A stretch of DNA of 64,000 bases. Source: Pseudomonas rhizosphaerae (GTDB taxonomy: Bacteria; Pseudomonadota; Gammaproteobacteria; Pseudomonadales; Pseudomonadaceae). How positions within the stretch are numbered: position 1 is the first letter of the stretch; every line of letters starts with the position of its first letter. This document shows, piece by piece, positions 1 to 7,996 of this stretch. Made by a program: the position numbers and the translations under genes. The notes under the pieces were generated by a model. It was not told where the DNA came from and ran no database searches. It saw only the letters and a list, made by a program, of their open reading frames with translations. Where the stretch lies: contig NZ_CP009533.1 in the NCBI RefSeq assembly GCF_000761155.1, positions 1,674,001 through 1,738,000 on the forward strand, given 5' to 3'.

Positions 1-176
1 AGGCCGCTTGTTGCGACCGCCTGCAATAGCTCGTAGCTTTAGTCGCTCAGCGTCATGGCGCTCACTGGCCAAGATTTGAATGCGGTCCACTTCTGCTGGC
101 GAAACACAGAGAAAACCATCTTCGTCGCCAACGATCAGAGCACTTGGTTCGATCACCATGCCGTTAATAGCAATTG
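1..176 (-). pseudogene. C-terminal fragment of an RraA-like (HMG/CHA aldolase family) protein
   Basis: Read on the minus strand, this stretch gives an open frame containing the segments PIAINGMVIEP and LIVGDEDGF. These match the C-terminal beta-strand region of RraA / 4-hydroxy-4-methyl-2-oxoglutarate aldolase-family proteins, where a 'P-I-x-x-G-x-V-V-x-P-G-D' strand is followed by 'V-G-D-D/E-D-G'. The frame runs off the window's left edge, so the C-terminus may be complete outside it. On the right the open frame continues into the tRNA-like segment, where no family sequence remains, so the N-terminal two thirds are missing at the junction. It therefore looks like the truncated end of a gene cut at an integration boundary. 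The family call rests on motif resemblance only. Confidence 0.5.
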
Positions 177-187
177 GTAGTGCAAGG

Positions 188-219
188 GGTCGAGTGTTCG
201 AATCACTCCGTCCCGACCA
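188..219 (+). other. 3' end of a tRNA-Pro gene (probable attachment site of an integrated element)
   Basis: The segment has a five-base-pair T stem (GAGTG 192-196, CACTC 204-208) around a TTCGAAT loop, then a seven-base acceptor strand CGTCCCG, discriminator A and an encoded CCA (217-219). The 'AAGGGGTCG' lead-in and the ACCA end match bacterial tRNA-Pro, which begins with C. Upstream of about 187 the tRNA sequence is lost, so only the 3' part is present. Such partial tRNA ends are typical att copies left where a genomic island entered a tRNA gene. Since the terminator is on the right, the chromosome probably continues rightward and the element lies to the left. Confidence 0.65.
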
Positions 220-246
220 TTTATTCCTAAGTGAAATCGGACAGTT

Positions 247-273
247 AAGCCACTTCTCATAAGTGGCTTTTTT
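247..273 (+). terminator. Rho-independent terminator downstream of the tRNA-Pro remnant
   Basis: A perfect nine-base inverted repeat (AAGCCACTT 247-255, AAGTGGCTT 261-269) with a five-base loop is followed by a run of six T. Its position some 30 bases after the CCA end suggests it is the native terminator of the tRNA-Pro gene. Confidence 0.8.
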
Positions 274-340
274 GAGCCCGCGCAAAACTATCTGGTGATT
301 TCTCTGATATCCAAGTCAGCGTCAACCTCTGACCAGACCG

Positions 341-374
341 GCCCAGCCCAGCCCAGCCCAGCCCAGCCCAGCCC
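341..374. repeat. Tandem GCCCA pentanucleotide repeat (about 6.8 copies)
   Basis: Six perfect GCCCA units span 341-370 and a partial one follows. The tract lies just beyond the stop codon of the minus-strand MBL-fold gene, in DNA with no convincing gene. It is a simple-sequence tract prone to slippage. The rest of the 274-385 interval holds nothing else I can identify. Confidence 0.9.
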
Positions 375-385
375 CCCAGACATCC

Positions 386-1249
386 TCAAAACCTGTTCAC
401 CGGAATCTTCAAGCTGCACAACCCGCTCTCATCCGCAGGTGGCAGGTTTCCGGCCCGGATATTCACCTGTAGTGCCGGCAGCAACAGCGCAGGGACCGAC
501 AGGCTGACATCCCGAGTGGTGCGCATGCGCACGAACGACGCCAGATCCGAAGCATCACTGACGTGAATGTTCTTCTCGCGCTGCTCGGCGACAGTGCTTA
601 TCCAACACGCTTCCCTACCAGCGGGAGGGTAGTCATGACACATGTACAGTCGGGTGTGCGAGGGCAGGTTCAGTAGCCGCTTGATCGATCCATACATCTG
701 CTCGGCATCCCCGCCTGGAAAATCGCACCGGGCGGTGCCAACGTCTGGCATGAACAGCGTATCGCCGACGAAGACATGTAAGTCGTCGACCAGATAGGCG
801 ATGTCTGCCGGCGTGTGTCCAGGTACATGCAGAACTTTCACCGGGATCGCGCCGATGTGAAACGCCTCGTCCGCGTCGAACAGTCTGTCGAACTGCGAAC
901 CATCGGGCAGGAAACTGGGTTCGAGGTTGTAGATGTCGCGAAACACCTTCTGTACCGCTGTGATCTGCGCACCGATGCCGATCTGGCCGCCGAGTTTGTC
1001 CCTGAGGTAGGCGCTGGCGGACAGGTGGTCCGCATGCGCGTGGGTTTCCAGTAACCACTGCACCTGTAGCCGGTGCTCATTCACGAACGCGATGATACGG
1101 TCTGCACTATCGGTGTGGATGCGTCCGGCTTTGGCATCGTAGTCCAGCACGGGATCCACGATCGCGCAGGGGCCTCCCGAGGCCTCGAAAATGACATAGC
1201 TCACGGTTGCCGTGGCGGTGTCGTAGAAGCCTTCAATCTGCGCGGTCAT
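386..1249 (-). CDS. MBL-fold persulfide dioxygenase-like protein (Blh/ETHE1 type)
   Basis: A 287-residue metallo-beta-lactamase-fold protein. The metal-binding motif THAHADH is at about residues 68-74, with further ligands in HVPGHTP, the VGDTLF strand and the YMCHDY segment, as in ETHE1-type persulfide dioxygenases, which oxidise glutathione persulfide to sulfite. It is divergent from the BigR-like regulator, with about 90 bases between the starts, and shares a putative operator with it. The context (sulfide:quinone oxidoreductase, sulfite exporter) fits the second step of sulfide oxidation. In Xylella and Agrobacterium Blh the MBL domain is fused to DUF442; here that domain is instead joined to the SQR gene across the regulator. 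Substrate is inferred from family and neighbours. Confidence 0.85.
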   Translation of the reverse strand: MTAQIEGFYDTATATVSYVIFEASGGPCAIVDPVLDYDAKAGRIHTDSADRIIAFVNEHRLQVQWLLETHAHADHLSASAYLRDKLGGQIGIGAQITAVQKVFRDIYNLEPSFLPDGSQFDRLFDADEAFHIGAIPVKVLHVPGHTPADIAYLVDDLHVFVGDTLFMPDVGTARCDFPGGDAEQMYGSIKRLLNLPSHTRLYMCHDYPPAGREACWISTVAEQREKNIHVSDASDLASFVRMRTTRDVSLSVPALLLPALQVNIRAGNLPPADESGLCSLKIPVNRF

Positions 1250-1273
1250 TGCCAGCCCCCTTGCTTAACGTCA

Positions 1274-1302
1274 TTACACTATATTGAAAGATATACTATC
1301 CA
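1274..1302. promoter_or_regulatory. Putative BigR-type operator in the divergent promoter region
   Basis: The AT-rich stretch between the divergent MBL and regulator genes contains an imperfect inverted repeat, ACTATATTGAAAGATATACT (1277-1296). BigR and SqrR repressors bind AT-rich palindromes of this type between such divergent genes. Assignment rests on position, AT content and symmetry; no half-site was confirmed by comparison. Confidence 0.5.
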
Positions 1303-1339
1303 ATCGTAGACTGTCGATCTTCCACTGTCGGGGCTTGCC

Positions 1340-1669
1340 ATGTCTGCTCAATTGTCCGCCGAGGAAATCGGTCTGCTGCGCGATTCAGCCGCCAAGGCGT
1401 GTGCCCTGCTGAAAGCGCTGGCCAACGAAGACCGTCTGTTGCTGCTGTGCCAATTGACCCAAGGCGAGCGCAACGTGGGCGAGCTGGAGGCATTGTCCGG
1501 GATCAGGCAGCCGACGTTGTCTCAGCAGTTGGGCGTCCTGCGTGAGGAGGGCATGGTCAACACCCGCAGAATGGGTAAGTACATCTACTACTCGCTGGCC
1601 AGTTTCGAAGTGGTCTCTCTGATGCAGACGCTATCGGGCCTGTACTGCGGCCAGGCGCTCAAGAAGTAA
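1340..1669 (+). CDS. bigR: ArsR-family sulfide/persulfide-responsive repressor (BigR/SqrR-like)
   Basis: A 109-residue winged-helix repressor with an ArsR core; the recognition helix is around RQPTLSQQLGVLRE (56-69) and the wing around RRMGKYIYYSL. Two cysteines, C37 in the helix-2 region and C103 near the C-terminus, are 66 residues apart. That is the same spacing as the redox pair of BigR (C42/C108), which forms a di- or tetrasulfide with reactive sulfur and releases DNA. A third cysteine (C21) is extra. No CXC metal site is present, which argues against a metal sensor. It heads the downstream SQR-TauE gene set, and likely represses that set and the divergent MBL gene. Confidence 0.8.
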   Translation: MSAQLSAEEIGLLRDSAAKACALLKALANEDRLLLLCQLTQGERNVGELEALSGIRQPTLSQQLGVLREEGMVNTRRMGKYIYYSLASFEVVSLMQTLSGLYCGQALKK

Positions 1670-1710
1670 GCCTCAGCACTATCACACAGCGTACATGCCT
1701 GGAGTTTGCA

Positions 1711-3276
1711 ATGGAGCAAGTGGTAAAGCGTATAGACGCAGGGTTCTCGGTGGCTGGCCAGCTCGATCCGGGCAATTTGTCTGAAGTGCGGGCCATGAGC
1801 TTCGCCAGCGTGATCTGCAACCGTCCGGATCATGAGGGTGGAGTGGATCAACCCGATCATCTGGCGATGGAGCGAGCGGCTATCGCGGTAGGGCTGGAGT
1901 TCCGCTACCTGCCTGTAGCGAGCGCGGGTGCCACGGCTGCGCAGGGGCAAGCGCTGAAGGCGCTTCTGGAGCAACTGCCCGCGCCTGTCCTTGCCTACTG
2001 CCGTACCGGCAATCGATCCGCCAAGCTCTACGAGCTGGCGACCCAGGGTAGCCCTGAAACCCGGCTGTACGATGTGGTGGTCATGGGCGGTGGTTCAGCC
2101 GGCATTGCGGTGGCGGCCAGTCTGCTCAAGCGAGATTCGTCGTTACGCGTCGCGATCGTCGAGCCGGCCAGCGAGCATTACTACCAACCCGCCTGGACGC
2201 TCGTGGGCGGGGGTGCCTACAACATCGATGACACCCTGCGCCCAATGGCCAGCGTCATTCCTCAAGGCGCGCACTGGATCAAGGCGTCGGTATCGGCCTT
2301 CGCGCCTGGCCGTCAGCGTGTGTTGCTCAGCGATGGTACCGAGCTGGGTTACCAGCAGCTCATCGTCTGCCCCGGCCTGCAGCTGGCCTGGGAGAAAATC
2401 GAGGGTCTCGAAGACACGCTTGGCAAGCATGGGGTGACCTCGAACTACCGACACGACCTGGCGCCCTACACCTGGGAGCTGGTGCGCTCGTTGCGCAGTG
2501 GGAGGGTCTTGTTCAGCCAGCCGGCGATGCCGATCAAATGCGCAGGCGCTCCGCAGAAGGCGATGTACCTGTCCTGCGATCACTGGCGCAAGGAGGGCGT
2601 GCTGAAGTCGATTTGCGTGGAATTCAACCTTGCAGGTCCGGTGTTGTTCGGGGTTGTTGCATTCGTCGCCCCGCTGATGAAGTACGTCGAAACGTACGGC
2701 GCAGCACTGGCCTTTCAGTCCAATCTGGTCAAGGTCGACGGTCCCGGCAAGACCGCCTGGTTCGATGTAACGGACGCGGACGGCAATGTGACCCGTGTGC
2801 AGAAGTGTTTCGATGTGCTGCACGTCGTGCCACCTCAGCAAGCGCCGGATGTGATTCGTCGCAGCGAATTGGCCGACAAGGCGGGCTGGTTCGAAATCGA
2901 TCCGGCGACCTTGCAGCATCCTCGCTACCCGGAAATCTTCGCCGCGGGCGATGTCTGCGGCACCGGCAATGCCAAGACCGCTGCGGCTGCGCGCAAGCAG
3001 GTCGTGGTGGTCGCCGAGAACCTCATGGCATTGCGCAAGGGCCGGGAACTGCCTCGCCGTTATGACGGCTACGGCTCGTGTCCGCTCACTGTCGAGAAGG
3101 GCAAAGTCATATTGGCCGAGTTCGGCTATGGCGGGAAATTGCTGCCGACGTTCCCGATGGACCCAACCATACCGCGCCGGTCGGCGTGGTTCCTCAAGGC
3201 GCGCTTTCTGCCGTGGTTCTATTGGAACGGCATGCTCAAGGGGCGCGAGTGGTTCACCGACTGCGCCTCGAAGTGA
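1711..3276 (+). CDS. DUF442 (PTP/rhodanese-like)-sulfide:quinone oxidoreductase fusion
   Basis: A 521-residue two-domain protein. Residues 1-115 are a DUF442/TIGR01244 domain ending in the phosphatase/rhodanese-type loop YCRTGNRS (catalytic-type C97). Residues 118-521 are an FAD-dependent oxidoreductase with the dinucleotide motif GGGSAG (126-131). They resemble type II (mitochondrial-type) sulfide:quinone oxidoreductase: PIKCAGAPQK with C277, LHVVPP, LQHPRYP, KTAAAARKQ, YDGYGSCPL with C458, and FYWNGML near the end. C277 and C458 probably form the redox-active pair that takes up sulfide as persulfide before passing electrons to quinone. Fusion suggests the DUF442 domain receives or processes the persulfide. 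The gene follows the regulator by 41 bases and precedes the exporter by four, implying one operon. Confidence 0.88.
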   Translation: MEQVVKRIDAGFSVAGQLDPGNLSEVRAMSFASVICNRPDHEGGVDQPDHLAMERAAIAVGLEFRYLPVASAGATAAQGQALKALLEQLPAPVLAYCRTGNRSAKLYELATQGSPETRLYDVVVMGGGSAGIAVAASLLKRDSSLRVAIVEPASEHYYQPAWTLVGGGAYNIDDTLRPMASVIPQGAHWIKASVSAFAPGRQRVLLSDGTELGYQQLIVCPGLQLAWEKIEGLEDTLGKHGVTSNYRHDLAPYTWELVRSLRSGRVLFSQPAMPIKCAGAPQKAMYLSCDHWRKEGVLKSICVEFNLAGPVLFGVVAFVAPLMKYVETYGAALAFQSNLVKVDGPGKTAWFDVTDADGNVTRVQKCFDVLHVVPPQQAPDVIRRSELADKAGWFEIDPATLQHPRYPEIFAAGDVCGTGNAKTAAAARKQVVVVAENLMALRKGRELPRRYDGYGSCPLTVEKGKVILAEFGYGGKLLPTFPMDPTIPRRSAWFLKARFLPWFYWNGMLKGREWFTDCASK

Positions 3277-3280
3277 TCGG

Positions 3281-4078
3281 ATGCTGACCTTCCTGCTGGG
3301 GGCCTGCGTGGGCCTGGTCCTGGGGCTCACCGGCGCAGGGGGTGGCATCCTGGCGATTCCGGCGCTGACTCTGGGGCTGGGTTGGTCGGTGACCCAGGCC
3401 ACGCCTGTCGCCTTGCTCGCGGTAGGCAGCGCTGCCCTGATCGGCGCGATGCAGGGGTTGCGCCAAGGCCTGGTGCGCTACAAGGCGGCAGCGACGATGG
3501 CTGCGGTAGGCTGGCTGGTTGCGCCGCTGGGACTTTACATCGCCACGCGGGTCCCCGGCACAGCGCTGATGACCCTGTTCGCTGCCGTCATGCTGGTGGT
3601 GGCGGGCCGTATGTACCTGCAGGCCAGGGCTGACAACGAAGCGCAAGGCACGTTACAGCGCAACTGCATGCTCGATCCTGCCACGGGCCGGCTCGACTGG
3701 AACGCCCGATGCCTGGCTACCCTGGCCTCGATTGGCGCAGCGTCCGGATTCTTGACCGGCTTGTTGGGCGTGGGGGGAGGGTTTCTCATCGTCCCCGCCT
3801 TTCGAAAATTCAGCGATGTGCGCATGCACGGTGTGGTGGCCACCTCGTTGATGGTTGTCACACTGGTCTCGCTGGGCACCTTGTGCCATTTGTTCAGCCA
3901 GGGGGTCAGGTTTTCTTCAGCAGGCGCTTTGTTCACCTTTTCGGCACTGGTCGGGATGGTCTGCGGTCGCCTTGCAGCGCCGAACGTACCTGAGCGGCTT
4001 TTGCAGCGAATGTTTTCTGTTCTTTGTGCAGGTGTGAGCCTGCTGATGCTGGGCAAGGTTTTCTATGGCATGGGTTGA
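3281..4078 (+). CDS. TauE/SafE-family sulfite/organosulfur exporter
   Basis: A 265-residue integral membrane protein with about eight hydrophobic segments in two repeats. Each repeat starts with a glycine-rich motif (GLTGAGGGILAIPAL near the N-terminus, GLLGVGGGFLIVPAF near residue 160), the hallmark of the TauE/SafE family. I chose the ATG at 3281, four bases after the SQR stop, because the open frame upstream is inside the SQR gene. In this operon it most likely exports sulfite or thiosulfate made by the MBL and SQR enzymes. Substrate is inferred from context. Confidence 0.85.
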   Translation: MLTFLLGACVGLVLGLTGAGGGILAIPALTLGLGWSVTQATPVALLAVGSAALIGAMQGLRQGLVRYKAAATMAAVGWLVAPLGLYIATRVPGTALMTLFAAVMLVVAGRMYLQARADNEAQGTLQRNCMLDPATGRLDWNARCLATLASIGAASGFLTGLLGVGGGFLIVPAFRKFSDVRMHGVVATSLMVVTLVSLGTLCHLFSQGVRFSSAGALFTFSALVGMVCGRLAAPNVPERLLQRMFSVLCAGVSLLMLGKVFYGMG

Positions 4079-4319
4079 AAGGTCGAGGAGTCAGTGTTCA
4101 GGACTAAACTCACCTTCGCACGCTGAATGTCGATGCTGCGATTACGCTGGAATCCATATCCCGCCTCCGCACCTCGCTGCTCAGCGGCGCACCGTTACCA
4201 AATCAACATTCGCGTTCAAGAATCTTTATCCAATCCAGCGGTCAGTTACTCCCGATGTACCCTATGTGTTGCCATTTGCGGCAGACCAACCGAAGAACTG
4301 AATTGGGAGCTGCTGAGGC

Positions 4320-5159
4320 ATGAGTGAACTGAGTATCTGGCTGGAAGCGATAATCCTGGGGCTGGTGCAGGGTTTGACGGAGTTTTTACCGGTGTCTTCC
4401 AGCGCGCACCTGCGCATTATCGGGCCATTGCTGCCCTCGGGTGGCGACCCAGGCGCAGCCTTCACTGCCATCACCCAACTGGGCACCGAGGCCGCGGTGC
4501 TGCTGTATTTTCGCAAAGACATCCTGCGCATCGCCTTGGCCTGGATCAGGTCGCTCGGCGACGCCGCGTCCCGCAGTAACCCCGACGCCAGAATGGGCTG
4601 GTTGATCATCATCGGCACCTTGCCTATCTCGATCCTGGGCTTGGTGTTCAAGGATTACATCGAAGGAAGCCTGCGTAACCTTTACCTGACGGCGACCATG
4701 CTGATCGTGTTCGCACTGATCCTGGCGGCGGCCGATAAACTGGGACGCAAGGAGCGCAAGCTCGATCAACTGACCTGGACCCAGGGCCTGATATTCGGCT
4801 GCGCCCAAGCGCTGGCCTTGATTCCCGGCGTATCACGCTCGGGCGGCACCATCACCGCCGGGCTGATCATGGGCTACACGCGTGAGGCAGCAGCTCGCTA
4901 TTCGTTCCTGCTGGCGGTACCGGCGGTGATCGCTTCGGGTTTCTATCAGCTGTACCGCAGCTGGGGCGAGCCTGGCGTGTTCTCCGGCGGCCCCACGTTG
5001 CTGGCCACGGTCATTGCATTCGTGGTCGGTTACGGGGTGATCGTGGTGTTCCTCAAACTGGTTTCGACCAAGAGCTACATGCCATTCGTGTACTACCGCA
5101 TCGCCCTGGGGCTGGGCGTGATGGCGCTTCTGGGCATGGGCGCTCTCAGCGCTGTGTGA
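4320..5159 (+). CDS. uppP: Undecaprenyl-diphosphatase (UppP/BacA)
   Basis: A 279-residue membrane phosphatase that recycles undecaprenyl pyrophosphate to the monophosphate for peptidoglycan and other envelope polymers. The two family motifs are present: [11 protein letters not shown] (residues 21-31) and [10 protein letters not shown] (about 169-178), which hold the catalytic glutamate, serine and arginine. Length and number of hydrophobic segments are normal. The gene stands alone; the 240 bases upstream (4079-4319) hold no recognisable gene and probably its promoter. It may be one of two or more uppP copies in the genome. Confidence 0.93.
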   Translation: MSELSIWLEAIILGLVQGLTEFLPVSSSAHLRIIGPLLPSGGDPGAAFTAITQLGTEAAVLLYFRKDILRIALAWIRSLGDAASRSNPDARMGWLIIIGTLPISILGLVFKDYIEGSLRNLYLTATMLIVFALILAAADKLGRKERKLDQLTWTQGLIFGCAQALALIPGVSRSGGTITAGLIMGYTREAAARYSFLLAVPAVIASGFYQLYRSWGEPGVFSGGPTLLATVIAFVVGYGVIVVFLKLVSTKSYMPFVYYRIALGLGVMALLGMGALSAV

Positions 5160-5285
5160 CCGCTGCGGGAGTGTGTGGGGTGGCTTGACCAGCAATGCAG
5201 ACTGACGGCGACTACGTCATTTGCATTGTGCTGCCGGTGGCGGCAAGGGACCCCGGTCGCTCTTTCGTGGCTAAGCTCTCGTGAT

Positions 5286-6674
5286 TCAAGGACAGCCGGG
5301 TGTTTTCAAAACTTCTTTGGAAGCCTCCTGAAGCATGTCCTTGAGTTCGATGGCGTCACGGCTCGCGTAGATCCGTCCCCCCGTGTTTTCCGCCATGCAA
5401 TTGGAAAGCGCGTTTTTACCGATATTGACAACATTGACCTTCAGCTTCGGCTGGTCTTGGGCAATACGTCGGGATACCGCACAGGCATCCTGCTGGCAGT
5501 TATCCTGGCCGTCGATGAACATCACGATGTAGGCATCGCGATTGCGTCCGTCGACTGTCGAAGCAGCTTGCGCCAAGCTTTCCGCCAAGGGCGTTCCGTA
5601 GTCGGCCCTCAAACCGTTTATGCCTTTGATCAGCTGTGATCGCTGCGGTGTGGGAAACAACCCGTAATCTGCGACTCTCCCACAGCCTTCGAATGCCATG
5701 AAGCGCATGTCGATCTGGGGCAGTAGGTTGTCGATCATTTTGGCCAGTGAAACTTTGGCAACGTCCAGCCGCGTGGGTTGGGTCAGTAGTGGCGCGACGC
5801 GAGGATCGCGAGGGTCTAGTCGGGCGCCGACCTCTCCGTACCATTGATCGTCCCTGGGCGAGGTTTTGACGTTTAGGTTCATCGAGCCGGAGGTGTCCAG
5901 CACTACGACGAATTGTGGCGGTATCGCGGGGTCTGCTGGTTTAGGGCAAGCCTTGGTTTGCTTCGTGTTCTCGATAGGTTTGGATTTTGGTACCGGCACA
6001 GGCACAGGTAAAGCTGGTTCAGGTTCAGGTTCAGGGATCGGCTCGGGTACCCCTTCAGGTAGAAGTTCAGGATCAGGTAACGGAACCGCCACTTGAGGCT
6101 GAACCATGGCAGCGGGTGTGGCTGGCACCGGCTCTGTGACCGGTGCGCGCAAAAACCACCACACAAGAAAAGCCAGTAGCAGCAAGGCCAGCGCGAGCAA
6201 CAGCCAAGGCCATAAGCGCCTGCGAACGGGGCTAGAGGCGATAACGGTCGTTGTGGCGGGTAACACCGGAGTCACCGGCTTGGGCTTCAACATATGCCAG
6301 CAGATTACCAGCGGCTCGCCATTCAGGCTGTAGAGATTGCCTGGTAATGGCTCGCCGATAAGGCTACGTAAGCTGGCCGCCGTGTCCGACTGGCCTTTGC
6401 TTTGTTGTTCATCGGCCACCCGTTCAAGCGAATGCTGGCGCTGCTCAAAGGTATGCAGTAGTTGACGCTGCTGACCCTCGTTCAAGGCGTTGAACGCTAT
6501 CGCCTGACCGCCCAGCTCCGTCCACCACTCAAGCACGTCACCGCTGCCTGTACGTGGAATGGCATACAGGCTGGCAACGTTGGGGGCAGCGTATTTGCGG
6601 ACGATCTCGAGCTTGGCGTCGAGTGCGGTCATGTCGCGCGCAGATAGGCTGGCATCTCTGATGACCCGCTGCAT
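5286..6674 (-). CDS. Transmembrane VWA protein with SrfA-like cytoplasmic domain (last gene of srf operon)
   Basis: A 462-residue protein. Residues 1-130 form a cytoplasmic domain that lines up by eye with the N-terminus of SrfA from the same operon: an F/Y-A-x-P segment, a W-W/Y segment, a Q-rich helix, then a strand ending GEPLVICWHM in this protein and GKPVLTFWGF in SrfA. A single membrane helix (155-175) and a proline/glutamate-rich linker (178-230) follow. After them is a periplasmic von Willebrand A domain with an intact MIDAS start, D260-T-S262-G-S264. The order cytoplasmic domain-TM-periplasmic VWA resembles T6SS kinase PpkA, but no kinase motifs are present. It lies 53 bases after the lipoprotein gene. 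Predicted role: periplasmic sensing or partner binding relayed to the SrfABC proteins. Confidence 0.75.
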   Translation of the reverse strand: MQRVIRDASLSARDMTALDAKLEIVRKYAAPNVASLYAIPRTGSGDVLEWWTELGGQAIAFNALNEGQQRQLLHTFEQRQHSLERVADEQQSKGQSDTAASLRSLIGEPLPGNLYSLNGEPLVICWHMLKPKPVTPVLPATTTVIASSPVRRRLWPWLLLALALLLLAFLVWWFLRAPVTEPVPATPAAMVQPQVAVPLPDPELLPEGVPEPIPEPEPEPALPVPVPVPKSKPIENTKQTKACPKPADPAIPPQFVVVLDTSGSMNLNVKTSPRDDQWYGEVGARLDPRDPRVAPLLTQPTRLDVAKVSLAKMIDNLLPQIDMRFMAFEGCGRVADYGLFPTPQRSQLIKGINGLRADYGTPLAESLAQAASTVDGRNRDAYIVMFIDGQDNCQQDACAVSRRIAQDQPKLKVNVVNIGKNALSNCMAENTGGRIYASRDAIELKDMLQEASKEVLKTPGCP

Positions 6675-6727
6675 TATGCTATCTCTTGCAAAAATTCAGA
6701 CGTCCCAGGCGGGGCGCTGGTTTGATT

Positions 6728-7237
6728 TTATTGGTCGAAGCCAAGGCTAAGCTGCAACTTGCTGACTTTCTTCTGCAGGGCTTTGAGCTCTTCTTGCTTG
6801 GCTGCCAGCTGCTGCGGATTGCTGCTCTGCGGCTGACTCTGGGCAGTTTGCAATTGGCTTTGAAGCGAGCTGATCTGTTTTTGCACGGACGTTTTATTAG
6901 CGTGTCGACTCTTGAGTGCTGAAAGCAGCTGTCCCAATGACTGGTTCAGTGACGCCTGAGCCTGTTGCTGTGCTTGCAGATCCTTGCGTGTCGCGGCCTG
7001 TTCGGCAGCAATGCTGTCGTAGACCCGTTTGAACATCGCGTTTTCATGGCGCGCAGCGATCAGTTCGTTTTCTTTACTTTTGACTTGATCACTGTATCCG
7101 CCGGTGTAATCGCAGTTCATCTTGGTGATCATGCTCACGTCACGATTGGTGGCGTCGCATGAGCCGGGAGCTGTAGCGCAACCGGAAAGCGCCCAGGCAC
7201 CTCCCAGGCAGACAAGCAAGCTAACGGTCGTATTCAT
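6728..7237 (-). CDS. Coiled-coil outer-membrane lipoprotein (srf operon)
   Basis: A 169-residue protein starting at the ATG at 7237, four bases after the previous gene's stop; the longer frame would overlap that gene and lose the signal peptide. The signal peptide ends in a lipobox, LSGC, with the lipidated cysteine at position 20 and alanine next, so it should go to the outer membrane. From residue 60 on it is almost entirely charged helix with Q- and S-rich heptads. I recognise no family. In position it corresponds to TagQ of the T6SS TagQRST module, but no sequence relation can be claimed. Confidence 0.65.
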   Translation of the reverse strand: MNTTVSLLVCLGGAWALSGCATAPGSCDATNRDVSMITKMNCDYTGGYSDQVKSKENELIAARHENAMFKRVYDSIAAEQAATRKDLQAQQQAQASLNQSLGQLLSALKSRHANKTSVQKQISSLQSQLQTAQSQPQSSNPQQLAAKQEELKALQKKVSKLQLSLGFDQ

Positions 7238-7241
7238 GAGG

Positions 7242-7967
7242 TCAACCCAGGGTGATAGCAGAACGTTGGCTGTACAGACCGTCGACTTCTTTCTGCAGCG
7301 CGGCGACCTTTTCATTCATTTTCAGAATGTTGATATCAACAGCCTTGAGCTCGGCACTGCTACCTTGCGCTCGCTCGGCATCGGCGACCTTGGTGTACTC
7401 AGTGACCTTGCCGCGCATGTTGCCCACCTCCTTACGCAGGTAAGTGATGTTCTCGTCAATGCTAGCGATGTCAGATTGCGCCTTGGCCTTGTCCAGCTTC
7501 TTCGCAATTATGTCGCGCTTGATCTGGGCGATACTCTGCTGGTCATCGCTGATGACCTGCTGTGCCACGGCCGTTCGAGCAACGACTTTGTCGGTATCAG
7601 CCTGAACATCCCGGGTGATAACCTGCAGCCGTTCAGTGGTATTGGCATACTGGCTGCGACGTTGGTCCAGGTAGTAGTTGGCGCCCATTGCTACGCCGCA
7701 CGCCGCTATACCGGCAACGACGGCACAGGCGGCCTTATTGCCTGAGTTGGACAGGGCGCAAGCCAGCACGCCAGCGCCAGCGGCGACTGCACAGGCCTGA
7801 TAGCCTGACTTGGTGAAGAATTCAGCGGTCGCTCCTTGCGTCAGACGCGGGTCTGGCGAATTGCCTATAAGGCTACTGCCTGTAGATGCACACCCGGTCA
7901 GCAGAATGCTGCCTGCCACGACAAAGCTGATCATCAGCTTGGAATGGAAACGCAGGCCTTGAGTCAT
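7242..7967 (-). CDS. Lipoprotein with glycine-zipper segment and coiled coil (srf operon)
   Basis: A 241-residue protein with a signal peptide and lipobox LLTGC (cysteine 26). A small-residue hydrophobic region (about 57-97, rich in Gly, Ala and Cys) looks like a glycine-zipper membrane or pore-type segment. Residues 105-235 are a long charged coiled coil. It lies 29 bases after the FGE-like gene and four before the second lipoprotein. Two consecutive lipoproteins with coiled coils suggest paired outer-membrane components that reach into the periplasm. Family not recognised. Confidence 0.65.
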   Translation of the reverse strand: MTQGLRFHSKLMISFVVAGSILLTGCASTGSSLIGNSPDPRLTQGATAEFFTKSGYQACAVAAGAGVLACALSNSGNKAACAVVAGIAACGVAMGANYYLDQRRSQYANTTERLQVITRDVQADTDKVVARTAVAQQVISDDQQSIAQIKRDIIAKKLDKAKAQSDIASIDENITYLRKEVGNMRGKVTEYTKVADAERAQGSSAELKAVDINILKMNEKVAALQKEVDGLYSQRSAITLG

Positions 7968-7996
7968 GGTGTAGCTCCTTGATGTGTGCTGATAGA

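Noticed and set aside
80..262. A small plus-strand gene across the tRNA-Pro remnant
   Set aside because: It runs through a tRNA end and its terminator and has no family likeness; the minus strand has the RraA-like fragment instead.
5990..6075. Imperfect GGTTCAGG/GGCACAGG-type repeats as a regulatory repeat
   Set aside because: They encode the Pro/Glu-rich linker of the VWA protein and are explained by low-complexity protein sequence.
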